64,000 nt of DNA. Source: Neomegalonema perideroedes DSM 15528. GTDB taxonomy: Bacteria > Pseudomonadota > Alphaproteobacteria > Rhodobacterales > Rhodobacteraceae. Shown one piece after another: positions 46,807-56,513 of this stretch. The stretch lies in assembly GCF_000374145.1 (NCBI RefSeq), contig NZ_KB893653.1, positions 977,923-1,041,922 of the forward strand, given 5' to 3'. Numbering within the stretch: position 1 is the stretch's first letter; every line of letters begins with the position of its first letter. The position numbers and the translations under genes are program-made. Under the pieces are notes generated by a model. The model saw only the letters and a list, made by a program, of their open reading frames with translations. It ran no database searches and was not told where the DNA came from.

Positions 46807-48888
46807 ATGATCCGGACGCGCCATCGCGCGCCGAACGGCGCTCCCCTCTTCGTGAACAGGCTGATCGAATCGGCTTCGCCCTATCTGCGCCAGCATGCGC
46901 ATAATCCGGTGGATTGGCGCCCCTGGTCGGAGGCCGCCTTCGCCGAGGCCAAAGCGCGCGGCGTGATGGTCTTCCTCTCCATCGGCTACGCGAGCTGTCA
47001 TTGGTGCCACGTCATGGAGGAGGAATCCTTCGACGACGAGGCCGTGGCGGGGCTGCTCAACCGCGATTTCCTGCCGGTGAAGCTCGACCGCGAGGAATCC
47101 CCCGACATCGACGCGCAATACGCCTCGGCGGCTTTGTTGTTTTCGGGGCGGACGGGCTGGCCGAATAATCTGCTGCTCGTGCCGGACGGGGCATGGCCCG
47201 CCATGACCTTCTCCTATCTGCGCAAGGACATGCTGCTGCGGGCGCTTCAGGCCGCCTTGCAGGAATGGGGGCGTCCCGAGCGGCGCAAGATCATCCTGCA
47301 ACAGGCGCAGCAGCTCGGGGAAGCCGCGCGGGATCTGACTCTGAAGCGTCCGCCGCCCGCGCCTCTGAGCGGCGAGACCTTCGACGCGGCGGCGGACGGA
47401 ATCGCGCGTCAGTCCGATCCTCTGCATGGCGGCTTCGGACAGGGCGAGAAATTCCCCAATGAGGTGGTGAGCCGCTTCCTCCTCGATTCGGCGGCGCGGC
47501 GGGCGGGGCGGACTCCGGCGCTCGACGCGGCGACGACCCTGCTCAAGGCGGTTCTCACAGGCGGCGTGCATGACCAGATCGGCGGCGGCTTCCATCGCTA
47601 CGCCGTGGACCGCGACTGGCGCACGCCGCATTTCGAAAAAATGCTCCCGACTCAGGCTCTGATGATCCGCTCCTTGCTGGCGGCGCAGTCGCTGGAGCCC
47701 GATCCCGTTTATGAGCGCGCGATGAAGCGGACGCTGGCCTTCGTGGCGCGCGAGATGACTTCCCCCGAGGGGCTCTTCCATACGGCGCTCGACGCCGATT
47801 CGCGCGACGCCTCCGGCAAGATGGAGGAGGGCGCTTATTACCTCTGGCGCCCGCAGGAGGCCGAGGCGGCGCTCGGCTCCATGCCGGAGTCGGAAAGACG
47901 TCATGTCCTCTCGACGCTCGGGCTGCTGACCCAGCCGCGTCTGGCCGGAGGCGTGACGCCGCATCTCGACCCGCGCGCGCGGATCGACTTCCCCCGGCTC
48001 GACCCGGCGCTGGATCGTCTGCTGGCCGCGCGCCGGGGGCGTCCCTCGCCCTTCGTGGACGATAAGGCGCTGATCGGCTGGAACGGCCTGATGATCCGCG
48101 CTCTGGCGGAATATTCCATGGCCATGGATTCGCCCGCCGAGGCCGCTTTGGCCGACCGCGCGGCGCAGATCCTCTGGGCGCGCGGGCGCAATCCCGACGG
48201 CTCTCTGGCGCGGGGGCTGATGAACGGCCGCCCCTTCGGCCTCGGCACGGTGGAGGATTACGCCTATCTCGGGCTGGGCTTCGTGGCCCTGCACGACGCT
48301 CTGCGCGACGCCCGCATCCTCTCGGCGGCGGAGAGCCTCGGGGATATGATGTGGAAAGGCGCCTTCCATCCGGATTACGGGCTTCTGGCGGCGCCCGCGC
48401 CGCTCGGGCCGCATATCGACGCCCGCGACATGGCCGCGCCTTCGGGCAACGCCGCCGCCCTTGAGCTTTACGCGCTGTTGTCGCGCCGGACCTCGAAGCC
48501 CGAGAATCACAAGCGCGCCGAGACCTTGTCCCGCGCCTTGTCGGGCTCCATCGGCCAGGAGGCCGGCGCCCACACCGAAGCCATGACCGCGACGCGCATT
48601 CTGCATCAGGGCGAGACCGGCGCCATGCGGGCCTTGGCTCAGGGGCGGCTGACGCTCTGGGCGCGGCGCGACGGGAATCTGCTCAAGATCGACCTCGAAG
48701 CCTCGCCGGGCTGGGTCTGGAACGATCCGCCTCCGACGCTGATCGGGCGGGGGGTCGGCCCGCTCCGCATCGAGAAGCACGGGATTTCGGCGCCGGTGAT
48801 CGGGCCGGGCGTGGCGACGCTGAGTCTGCGGCTCTGCGGCGAGGGGCGCTGTCTGCCCGCCGAGACGACCAGCTTCCGGCTCGGCTGA
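46807..48888 (+). CDS. DUF255 thioredoxin-domain protein (YyaL/SPATA20-like)
   Basis: A 693-aa protein. The thioredoxin-like DUF255 domain is N-terminal ([17 protein letters not shown], then [18 protein letters not shown] with the CxxC site); the rest is a six-hairpin glycosidase-like fold ([26 protein letters not shown] quoted in part, [16 protein letters not shown]). The biochemical role is unknown. Family proteins begin close to [11 protein letters not shown], so I use the ATG at 46807 (GGAAGGA upstream). An in-frame ATG at 46657 with a better ribosome binding site would add 50 Pro/Gly-rich residues. Confidence 0.85.
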   Translation: MIRTRHRAPNGAPLFVNRLIESASPYLRQHAHNPVDWRPWSEAAFAEAKARGVMVFLSIGYASCHWCHVMEEESFDDEAVAGLLNRDFLPVKLDREESPDIDAQYASAALLFSGRTGWPNNLLLVPDGAWPAMTFSYLRKDMLLRALQAALQEWGRPERRKIILQQAQQLGEAARDLTLKRPPPAPLSGETFDAAADGIARQSDPLHGGFGQGEKFPNEVVSRFLLDSAARRAGRTPALDAATTLLKAVLTGGVHDQIGGGFHRYAVDRDWRTPHFEKMLPTQALMIRSLLAAQSLEPDPVYERAMKRTLAFVAREMTSPEGLFHTALDADSRDASGKMEEGAYYLWRPQEAEAALGSMPESERRHVLSTLGLLTQPRLAGGVTPHLDPRARIDFPRLDPALDRLLAARRGRPSPFVDDKALIGWNGLMIRALAEYSMAMDSPAEAALADRAAQILWARGRNPDGSLARGLMNGRPFGLGTVEDYAYLGLGFVALHDALRDARILSAAESLGDMMWKGAFHPDYGLLAAPAPLGPHIDARDMAAPSGNAAALELYALLSRRTSKPENHKRAETLSRALSGSIGQEAGAHTEAMTATRILHQGETGAMRALAQGRLTLWARRDGNLLKIDLEASPGWVWNDPPPTLIGRGVGPLRIEKHGISAPVIGPGVATLSLRLCGEGRCLPAETTSFRLG

Positions 48889-48891
48889 GGC

Positions 48892-49554
48892 TCAGAAAAC
48901 GGCGGCGTTCAGCGCCGCCTTGAGCTTCGGACCATGGCCCGCGGGCGCCTCCAGAGCCTCGGCGAGGATCTCCGCCTCAAGGGCGGCGATCTCGGCGCGG
49001 GGCGGCGCCGCCTCGACCAGCCCGAGCGCCAGAGCCTCCAGCCCGCTGAGCCGCCTGCCGCCGAGCAGCAGCCATTTCGCGCGCCCCGGCCCCACGAGCC
49101 GCGTCAGCCGCGCGAGGTCGGAGGCGGGCGGAATCACGCCGCGCCTCAGGGCGGGATAGAAGACGGCGGCCTCGGCGGCGAGAATCCGCAGATCGCAGGC
49201 CAAAGCCAGAGCCACGCCCCCCCCGGCCACGGAGCGGTCCATGCGGGCGATGGTCAGCTGCGGCAAGGCGGCGAGGGCGTCGGTGGTGACGGTCCAATCC
49301 TCGATGAAGGCGCGCATGGCGTCTTCGTCTCCGGCCATGGCCTTGACCTCCTCCAGATCGGCGCCGGAGCAGAAAGCCTTCTCGCCCGCGCCCTGAAGCA
49401 CCACCGCCCGCAGCTCCGCGCGCCCCGCGAGTTCGGCGCAGCGGGCGCGGATCAGCGCGCGCTCATGCGGCCCGACGGCGTTGGCTTTGTCGGGGCGGTT
49501 GATCGTGAGGCGGGCGACTCCCCCCTCGACGGCGCAGAGCAGATTTCCGGACAT
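48892..49554 (-). CDS. Enoyl-CoA hydratase/isomerase-family protein, both catalytic Glu absent
   Basis: A 220-aa crotonase-fold protein. The oxyanion-hole segments are FCSGADLEEV and VAGGGVALALACDLRI. The two Glu residues used by true hydratases (Glu in GGxCE and Glu in QPE of the classical enzyme) are here Ala (GGVALAL and YPALRRG). The C-terminal helical trimerisation part is short. So it probably catalyses a different CoA reaction or none. It is shorter than the usual 255-265 aa. Upstream are two hairpins that end the aap operon. Confidence 0.75.
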   Translation of the reverse strand: MSGNLLCAVEGGVARLTINRPDKANAVGPHERALIRARCAELAGRAELRAVVLQGAGEKAFCSGADLEEVKAMAGDEDAMRAFIEDWTVTTDALAALPQLTIARMDRSVAGGGVALALACDLRILAAEAAVFYPALRRGVIPPASDLARLTRLVGPGRAKWLLLGGRRLSGLEALALGLVEAAPPRAEIAALEAEILAEALEAPAGHGPKLKAALNAAVF

Positions 49555-49604
49555 GAGCGGCTCCTGAATGAGGCGGATCCCCTATGCCCCAAAATCCGCC
49601 CATG

Positions 49605-49633
49605 AAAAAGCCCCCCGCCTTGCGGCGGAGGGC
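49605..49633 (-). terminator. Intrinsic terminator of the amino-acid ABC operon
   Basis: On the minus strand GCCCTCCGCC-GCAA-GGCGGGGGGC (one mismatch) is followed by TTTTT. It lies about 88 bp after the ATPase stop. Confidence 0.75.
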
Positions 49634-49678
49634 CTGATCTCGCGTTCCGCGCCGGAAAGGCGGGGCTCTTTACGGTCG

Positions 49679-49719
49679 CGCAATTCACCCGAAAAGTCTT
49701 TCAAACTTTTCGGATTGCG
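49679..49719 (-). other. Stem-loop directly after the ABC ATPase stop codon
   Basis: CCGAAAAGT/ACTTTTCGG is a 9-bp stem with a 7-nt loop, extended by an outer CGCAAT/ATTGCG stem with a 4-nt bulge. No T-run, so more likely an mRNA 3'-stabilising element upstream of the real terminator. Confidence 0.5.
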
Positions 49720-49720
49720 C

Positions 49721-50512
<792 letters not shown>

Positions 50513-50527
50513 CTGGTTCTCCTGAGA

Positions 50528-51934
50528 TTAGCGCGCATGCCCACGCCGCAGCTTCTTCTCCATGGACATGGAGTAGCGCGACATGAGGAAGCAGAAGACG
50601 AAGAAGATGGCGGCCACCACCAGATAGCCGGTCGGGCGCGTCACGGGCGTGGCCCATGAGCTGTCGGCGAAGGTCGAGCTGACCTGTCCGAGCAGATCGA
50701 ACATGCCGATGATCGAGACCAGCGTCGTGTCTTTGAACAGGCCGATGAAGGTGTTCACGATGCCCGGGATCACCAGAGTCAGCGCCTGAGGCAGCACGAT
50801 CAGCCGCGTGGTCTCCCAGAAGCTCAGGCCGAGCGACTGAGCGCCCTCGGTCTGGCCTTTCGGGATGGCCTGAAGCCCGCCGCGCACCACCTCGGCCATA
50901 TAGGCCGAAGCGAAGAGCGTCACGCCGATCAGCGCCCGCAGGAGATCGTTGAAGCTCGTGCCCGGCGGCAGAAACAGCGGCAGCATCACCGAAGACATGA
51001 ACAGAACGGTGATCAGCGGCACGCCGCGCCAGAACTCGATGAAGGCCACCGAGAGGATCTTCACCGCCGGAAGCGTCGAGCGCCGCCCGAGGGCGAGCAG
51101 GATGCCCAGAGGCAAAGAGGCCGTGATGCCCGTCAGAGCCACCACCAGCGTCACCAGCAGGCCGCCCCAGTCGCGGGTCGTGACGCTGTTCAGCCCCCAA
51201 TTCATCGTCGCGGCGAGCGCGAAGACCAGAATATAGGCGAAGAAGAGCCCCAATCCCCAGAAGGCGCCGCTGAAGGCCTTGACCGCCTCGCCGCCCATGC
51301 CTTTGCCGCCCGCCCAGCCGAGCCCCAGCAGGATCGCCGTCGCCAGAGGCCAGACATACCAGAAAGCCTTGGGGGCCGAGAGGTCGGCGCCCGTCAGCAG
51401 CACGAAGGCCACCATCGGGAAGACCACCAGCATCAGGGCCGCGCCGATCTTGCGATAGGGCATTCTGGACCACAGCGTCCAGACCAGCCCCAGCGCCAGC
51501 AGCAGGAAGACGAGATTGGGCCGCCAAAGCTCCGCCATGGGATAGCGCCCATAGATGAAGAGCTTGGCGTTGGCGGCCACATAGGGCCAGCAGGCGCCGA
51601 CCGTCTGGTCGTTGGGCAGCAAGCCGCCCTGCGCCTGCGTGAGGCAGGCTTCGCGCCGCGCGCCGGTCGGGTTGGACCAAATCCCGTCGATGAAGACGAA
51701 TTTGATCAGGCCCCAAATCTGCGAGATTCCGAACCAGAGCAAAAACGCCGTCAGCAGGATCATCAGAACCGAACGGACGCTGGATCCGACGTCCGAGAAA
51801 TCGGTCATCGAATCGAGGAAGTTGCGCCGCGCCCAGCCGTAAAGTCCGGTGGTGTTCGCCGGAGGCGGCAGGATGGGCGCGTCTTCGGTGCGCACGTAAG
51901 CGACGCTCTGCGGAGCGTGAGGAGAAGAAGTCAT
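50528..51934 (-). CDS. aapM: Polar amino-acid ABC transporter permease (AapM/BztC)
   Basis: Inner-membrane permease of 468 aa, longer than single HisM-type permeases, as is usual for AapM/BztC. An N-terminal extension with several TM helices precedes the binding-protein-dependent transport domain (about 250-460), whose EAA-like loop includes EGAQSLGLSFWETTRLIVLPQ. Partners are AapQ upstream and AapP downstream. Confidence 0.93.
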   Translation of the reverse strand: MTSSPHAPQSVAYVRTEDAPILPPPANTTGLYGWARRNFLDSMTDFSDVGSSVRSVLMILLTAFLLWFGISQIWGLIKFVFIDGIWSNPTGARREACLTQAQGGLLPNDQTVGACWPYVAANAKLFIYGRYPMAELWRPNLVFLLLALGLVWTLWSRMPYRKIGAALMLVVFPMVAFVLLTGADLSAPKAFWYVWPLATAILLGLGWAGGKGMGGEAVKAFSGAFWGLGLFFAYILVFALAATMNWGLNSVTTRDWGGLLVTLVVALTGITASLPLGILLALGRRSTLPAVKILSVAFIEFWRGVPLITVLFMSSVMLPLFLPPGTSFNDLLRALIGVTLFASAYMAEVVRGGLQAIPKGQTEGAQSLGLSFWETTRLIVLPQALTLVIPGIVNTFIGLFKDTTLVSIIGMFDLLGQVSSTFADSSWATPVTRPTGYLVVAAIFFVFCFLMSRYSMSMEKKLRRGHAR

Positions 51935-51946
51935 GTCATGTCCTCC

Positions 51947-53191
51947 TTACCGCTCGACCAGCTTCATCCGCGAATTCACGTAATTCATGATCGCAGAGGT
52001 GATGAGGCTGAAGGTGAGATAGACGAGCATCGCGATCACAATCAGCTCGATGGCGCGTCCGGTCTGGTTCAGAGAGATCTGAACCTGAGAGAAGAAGTCC
52101 GGATAGGCGATGGCCACGGCCAGCGAGGAGTTTTTCGTGATGTTCAGATATTGCGAGGTCAGCGGGGGGATGATCACCCGCAGAGCCTGAGGAATCACCA
52201 CGAGACGGAGATTCTTCGATTGGCTGATCCCCAAGGCGTGCGCCGCTTCGGTCTGGCCTTTGTTCACGGCCAGAATCCCCGCGCGCACGATCTCGGCGAT
52301 GAAGGCCGCCGTATAGAGCGACAAAGCCAGCCAGAGCGCGATGAGCTCCGGGATGATCAGCATGCCCTCGCCCTTCTGGAAGCCGCGGCGCAGGACCGGG
52401 CCCTCTTGGACGAAATTCGCCGCCTCCCAGCGCAGAGGCGCGCCCGTCAGCAGGAAGACCAGCAGCGGAAGCCCCAGAATCAGGCCGACCGCGCCCCAGA
52501 AGATCGGGAATTGCTTGCCCGTGGCGTCCTGCCGCTTCTTCGCCCACCAGCGCATGACGAAGGTGAGGATCAGGCCGATCACGAGAGCCCACAGCGTCGC
52601 GCCGAAGCCCGTTTGCGGCAGAGGATAGGGGCCGTAAAGCCCGGTGATGTTGAAGTGGAAGTTGTCCCAGAAGAAAGAGACCTTCCCGCGCGCGTCCGGC
52701 ACCCAAGGGGCGCGCAGCGCGGCGAAATACCAAAAGAAGATCTGCAGCAGCAACGGGGTGTTGCGCAGCAATTCGACGTAGACCGTCGAGAAGCCGTAGA
52801 GCACCGCGTTGTTGGAGAGCCGGAACACGCCGATGACGAAGCCGAGGATCGTCGCCGTGACGATGCCGAGAACGGCCACCAGAAGCGTGTTGATCAGCCC
52901 GACTTTGAGAACGTCGAGATAGGTGATGGCCCGGCCGGACACGTCCATCAGATAAGTGCCGAGCGTGGTGACGGTCTGAAAGCCGGGCGTGTTGCCGAGG
53001 AAGTCGAAGCCCGAACTGATGTTGCGGGCGCGCAGGTTCGCCATGGTGTTGAGGACGATCCAGCCGAAAAAAAGCAAGACGGCGAGGATCAGGGCGACCT
53101 GAAAGAAGATGGATCGGACCTTGGGATCATAAAGCAGCGAGCCCGAAGAGCGCGACGATCCTGAAGACGGAGTCTCAGCGGAGGCGGTCAT
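51947..53191 (-). CDS. aapQ: Polar amino-acid ABC transporter permease (AapQ/BztB)
   Basis: Permease of 414 aa, paired with AapM. The N-terminal tail is Ser-rich (MTASAETPSSGSSRSSGS), then TM helices; the transport domain carries VYVELLRNTPLLLQIFFWYF and the EAA loop GQTEAAHALGISQSKNLRLV. It follows the inner substrate-binding-protein gene after 83 bp and overlaps none. Confidence 0.93.
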   Translation of the reverse strand: MTASAETPSSGSSRSSGSLLYDPKVRSIFFQVALILAVLLFFGWIVLNTMANLRARNISSGFDFLGNTPGFQTVTTLGTYLMDVSGRAITYLDVLKVGLINTLLVAVLGIVTATILGFVIGVFRLSNNAVLYGFSTVYVELLRNTPLLLQIFFWYFAALRAPWVPDARGKVSFFWDNFHFNITGLYGPYPLPQTGFGATLWALVIGLILTFVMRWWAKKRQDATGKQFPIFWGAVGLILGLPLLVFLLTGAPLRWEAANFVQEGPVLRRGFQKGEGMLIIPELIALWLALSLYTAAFIAEIVRAGILAVNKGQTEAAHALGISQSKNLRLVVIPQALRVIIPPLTSQYLNITKNSSLAVAIAYPDFFSQVQISLNQTGRAIELIVIAMLVYLTFSLITSAIMNYVNSRMKLVER

Positions 53192-53274
53192 GAAAACCTC
53201 CTTATGTCGGTGAAGTTGTCCCTCTGATGCGAAGACCGCGCCCTTCGGTCAGGAAGGGCGCGGATCCCGGAGGC

Positions 53275-54339
53275 TTAGCGGACGGGCATGCCGTATTGCA
53301 GGCCCCCGTTCGTCCACAGCGCGTTGGCGCCGCGGGCCAGCTTCAGCGGCGTGTCGGGGCCGACGTTGGCCTCGTAGACCTCGCCGTAATTGCCGACCTG
53401 CTTGATGACCTGATAGGCCCAATCCTTGGGCAGGCCGAGGACGGCGCCGAAATCGTCGCCGAGGCCGAGGAGACGCTGAATCTCCTGATTGCCCTGACCC
53501 TGCGAGACCAGACCGGCCTGCTCGTCGCGGATCTGGTCGACGTTCTCGGAGGAGATGCCGAGCTCTTCGGCGTTGAGCATGGCGTAATGGGTCCACTTCA
53601 CCACGTTCAGCCACTGCTCGTCGCCCTGACGCACCGCCGGCCCGAGCGGCTCTTTGGAGATGATCTCCGGCAGAACCACATGACCCTCGGGGTCGGCGAA
53701 CTTCAGGCGCTCGGCGGCGAGGCCGGAGCGGTCGGTGGTGTAGACGTCGCAGCGGCCGGCCTCATAGGCGGCGCCCACTTCGTCGGTCTTCTCGAAGGCG
53801 ATCAGCTCGAAGCTCATGCCGTGGGAGCGGAAGTAATCCGTCACGTTGAGCTCGGTGGTCGTGCCGGTGTTGGTGCAGATGCGCGCGCCGTCGAGTTCGG
53901 CGGCGGTGCTCACGCCCAGCGAGGCGGGGACCATCAGGCCCTGGCCGTCGTAATAATTCACCCCGGCGAAGATGATGCCGAGCTGGGTGTCGCGGGTCAT
54001 GGTCCAGGTGCTGTTGCGCGACAGGACGTCGATCTCGCCGGATTTCAGCGCCTCGAAACGCTCCTTGGCCGAGAGGGTGCGGAAACGCACCTTGCTCGGG
54101 TCGCCGAAGACGGCCGCCGCCACGCCGCGGCAGAGATCCACGTCGATGCCGGTGAAGTTGCCGGCGGAATCGGAGTTGGAGAAGCCGGGCAGACCCTGCG
54201 ACACGCCGCAGTCCAGACGGCCCTTGCTCTTGACGGCGGAGAGGGTGGAGCCGGAGGTCTGGGCGGAGGCGGGGGTCGAGACGGCGGCGAAGCCGAAGCC
54301 GACGGCCATGACGCCGCAGAGAAGATGACGAAGAGCCAT
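53275..54339 (-). CDS. aapJ: Polar amino-acid ABC transporter substrate-binding protein, inner copy
   Basis: Periplasmic binding protein, 354 aa. A signal peptide of about 26 residues (MALRHLLCGVMAVGFGF...) ends near ASAQ. The ligand-binding core shows TLSAVKSKGRLDCGVSQG, RFRTLSAKERFEALKSGE, DTQLGIIFAG, CTNTGTTTELNV and AYEAGRCDVYTTDRSG. The end ALWTNGGLQYGMPVR is shared with the paralogue upstream. Arg/Asp contacts typical of this family are present in the AELDGARICTNTG and CDVYTTDR parts. Confidence 0.92.
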   Translation of the reverse strand: MALRHLLCGVMAVGFGFAAVSTPASAQTSGSTLSAVKSKGRLDCGVSQGLPGFSNSDSAGNFTGIDVDLCRGVAAAVFGDPSKVRFRTLSAKERFEALKSGEIDVLSRNSTWTMTRDTQLGIIFAGVNYYDGQGLMVPASLGVSTAAELDGARICTNTGTTTELNVTDYFRSHGMSFELIAFEKTDEVGAAYEAGRCDVYTTDRSGLAAERLKFADPEGHVVLPEIISKEPLGPAVRQGDEQWLNVVKWTHYAMLNAEELGISSENVDQIRDEQAGLVSQGQGNQEIQRLLGLGDDFGAVLGLPKDWAYQVIKQVGNYGEVYEANVGPDTPLKLARGANALWTNGGLQYGMPVR

Positions 54340-54568
54340 TCTGAGGAGACCTTTCCTGACGTTCTTTATGCTGCGCCGGTGTTTCGCAACCGCTTTGAAA
54401 AGCCTTTTCGCGGCGAGGTCGCTCCGGCGTCAGAGATCAGGATGCCTCACTTCGTCGCGGGGAAGCAAGACTTGGCGTAAGAGATTCGTCATTTTTATCA
54501 CCCTGCGCGAGATCCTTCGTCCGTCTTGCGCAGGGCGCCCTCAGGTCAGCTTCCGGTCGCCTCCCAGT
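54340..54568 (-). other. Spacer between the two substrate-binding-protein genes
   Basis: 229 bp with no gene. It contains CCCTGCGC (54501-54508) and GCGCAGGG (54528-54535), an 8-bp inverted repeat with a 19-nt loop, followed on the transcribed strand by TGATAAAAATG rather than a T-run. It could be a processing or stability element that sets the ratio of the two binding proteins. Confidence 0.35.
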
Positions 54569-55627
54569 TCAGCGGACCGGGATTCCATATTGCAGGCCGC
54601 CGTTCGTCCAAAGCGCGTTGAGGCCGCGCTCAAGACCCAGAGCGCCGCCGGGGCCGCGCGGGGCGTCGTAGATCTCGCCGTAATTCCCGACCTGCTTGAC
54701 GATCTGATAGGCCCAATCCTTCGGCAGGCCGAAGGCGGCGCCGAAATCGTCGCCGAGGCCGAGGAAGCGCTGAATCTCCTGATTCCCGGTGCTTCCGGCG
54801 GCGAGGGCGCGCTGCTCCTCAAGGATCTGGTCGACGTTCCCGGAGGCGATCCCGAGCTCCTCGGCGTTGAGCATGGCGAAATGGGTCCAGCGGGCCACGT
54901 TCAGCCATTGCTCGTCGCCCTGACGCACCGCCGGGGCCAGAGGCTCCTTGGAGATGATTTCAGGGAGGAGGACATGCTCCGAGGGATTGGCGAAGGTCAG
55001 GCGTTTGGCCGCGAGGCCCGAGGCGTCGCTGGTGTAGACGTCGCAGCGCCCGGCTTCGTAGGCGGAGGCCGCTTCATCCGACTTCTCGAAGGCGATCAGC
55101 TCGAAGCTGAGGCCGTTGCTGCGGAAATAATCGGTGATGTTCAGCTCGGTGGTGGTGCCGGTGTTGGTGCAGAGCCGCGCGCCGTCCAGCTCGGCCGCCG
55201 AGGTCACGCCGAGCGAGGTCGGCACGAGCATGCCCTGTCCGTCGTAGAAATTCGTCGCGGCGAAGATCACGCCGAGCTGGGTGTCGCGCGAGAGGCTCCA
55301 GGTGGTCACGCGGGCGAGGACGTCCACTTCGCCGGACTTCAGCGCCTCGAAGCGCTCCTTGGAGGAGAGCGGACGGAAGCGCACCTTGGAGGCGTCGCCG
55401 AAGACCGCCGCCGCCACGGCGCGGCAATAATCCACGTCGAGGCCGCCGTAATTCCCCTCGGAATCCTGAAGCGAAAAGCCGTCCAGACCCTGCGTGACGC
55501 CGCAGACCAGCTCGCCGCGCGCCTTGACCTCCCGCAGCGTGTCGCCGGGCGCCGCCTGCGCCGCCGTCGCGCCGAAAGCCAGACCGAAAACCAGCGCCGA
55601 GACCGCGCCGCCGAGAAGCGATTTCAT
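54569..55627 (-). CDS. Polar amino-acid ABC transporter substrate-binding protein, outer copy
   Basis: A 352-aa paralogue of the inner copy, about 70% identical by eye, with its own signal peptide (MKSLLGGAVSALVFGLAFG..., ending near AQAA). The domain positions correspond closely (REVKARGELVCGVTQG, SSKERFEALKSGEVDVLA, CTNTGTTTELNITDYF, CDVYTSDASGLAA). Differences cluster in residues near the ligand cleft (for example NSTWTMTR versus VTTWSLSR), so the two may prefer different amino acids. It lies first in the operon; both would use the same permease and ATPase. Confidence 0.9.
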   Translation of the reverse strand: MKSLLGGAVSALVFGLAFGATAAQAAPGDTLREVKARGELVCGVTQGLDGFSLQDSEGNYGGLDVDYCRAVAAAVFGDASKVRFRPLSSKERFEALKSGEVDVLARVTTWSLSRDTQLGVIFAATNFYDGQGMLVPTSLGVTSAAELDGARLCTNTGTTTELNITDYFRSNGLSFELIAFEKSDEAASAYEAGRCDVYTSDASGLAAKRLTFANPSEHVLLPEIISKEPLAPAVRQGDEQWLNVARWTHFAMLNAEELGIASGNVDQILEEQRALAAGSTGNQEIQRFLGLGDDFGAAFGLPKDWAYQIVKQVGNYGEIYDAPRGPGGALGLERGLNALWTNGGLQYGIPVR

Positions 55628-55828
55628 CTTAAACCTCGAGATTCCGCGCGTCGGCGCCTTCCGCGAGAGGAAGGCCGGACGCTCATGCCGCGACCAGAAC
55701 CCAAAGCCTCCGAAGAGGCAACCCCGAAGAACGGGATGAGCTTATTTGGAGCGCGCATTCGAACGGCGCATGAAGGCGCGCCAGCCTCCGCGCCTCTTGC
55801 GGCGGGGCGGGATTTCTGAAACCCATGG

Positions 55829-55848
55829 CCGGCCCCTTCGGAGGGGCC
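55829..55848. other. Short hairpin upstream of the HAD gene
   Basis: CGGCCCC-TTCGGA-GGGGCCG, a 7-bp stem with a stable TTCG-type loop, 20 bp before the HAD gene GTG. It may affect that gene's translation or end transcription from the opposite side; no T-run. Confidence 0.3.
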
Positions 55849-55867
55849 GCAGAGGAAAGCGGCTGAA

Positions 55868-56446
55868 GTGACGAAGATCTCCGCCATCGTTTTCGACGCC
55901 TTCGGCACGCTGATCGAGCCGCCTCCCCGGCGGATTCCGCCTTATGAGGCGCTCGCCCGGCGAATCGGCCGCCGCGAGCTCATGAAGCGGAATCAGCCCT
56001 ATGGCGCGCTGGCCGCCGAGCTGGGCCTGCCGCCCCTCGCGCCGGAGATCCGGGCGGAATGGGCCGCCGACCTCACGCGCTACAGGCTTTTCCCTGAGGT
56101 CGCGCCTCTGCTGGAGGCTCTGCGCGCCAGAGGGCTGAAGATCGGGCTGTGCAGCAATCTCGCTTTCGAATACGGCCGGGTCGTCCGGCGGCTTCCGCCG
56201 GATCTGGACGCCCGCCTGCTGAGCTATGAAGTCGGGGCGGTCAAGCCCGAACCCGAGATCTATCAGGCGGTTTGCGCGGCTTTGCGGATTCGGCCTGAAG
56301 AGGCGCTCTTCATCGGCGACAGCCTCAAGGCCGACGTCGAGGGCCCGCGCGCCTTCGGCATGTCCGCCGCCCGGATCCAGCGCGCGGGCGGACGCAGGCT
56401 CTTCGACGTCCTCGCGGAGGCGGGGATTCCGCCGGAGCGGCCATGA
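55868..56446 (+). CDS. HAD-superfamily hydrolase
   Basis: A 192-aa phosphatase-like protein with a GTG start. Motif I is VFDAFGTLIEPP (nucleophile Asp, second Asp replaced by Phe as in the DxFGT subgroup), motif II GLCSNLAF, motif III Lys in GAVKPEPEIY, motif IV FIGDSLKADVEG. Cap insertion is type C1. The next gene begins 67 bp later, so they may be co-transcribed. Substrate not predictable. Confidence 0.8.
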   Translation: MTKISAIVFDAFGTLIEPPPRRIPPYEALARRIGRRELMKRNQPYGALAAELGLPPLAPEIRAEWAADLTRYRLFPEVAPLLEALRARGLKIGLCSNLAFEYGRVVRRLPPDLDARLLSYEVGAVKPEPEIYQAVCAALRIRPEEALFIGDSLKADVEGPRAFGMSAARIQRAGGRRLFDVLAEAGIPPERP

Positions 56447-56513
56447 AACGCATCAAGGTCTTGGGACGCCGGGCGAATCCCGCGCCGCAAGGCCGCCCAT
56501 TCAGGAGAAAGAC

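Noticed and set aside
54501-54535. Terminator between the two binding-protein genes
   Set aside because: Long loop and no T-run on the transcribed strand; kept only as a possible processing hairpin.
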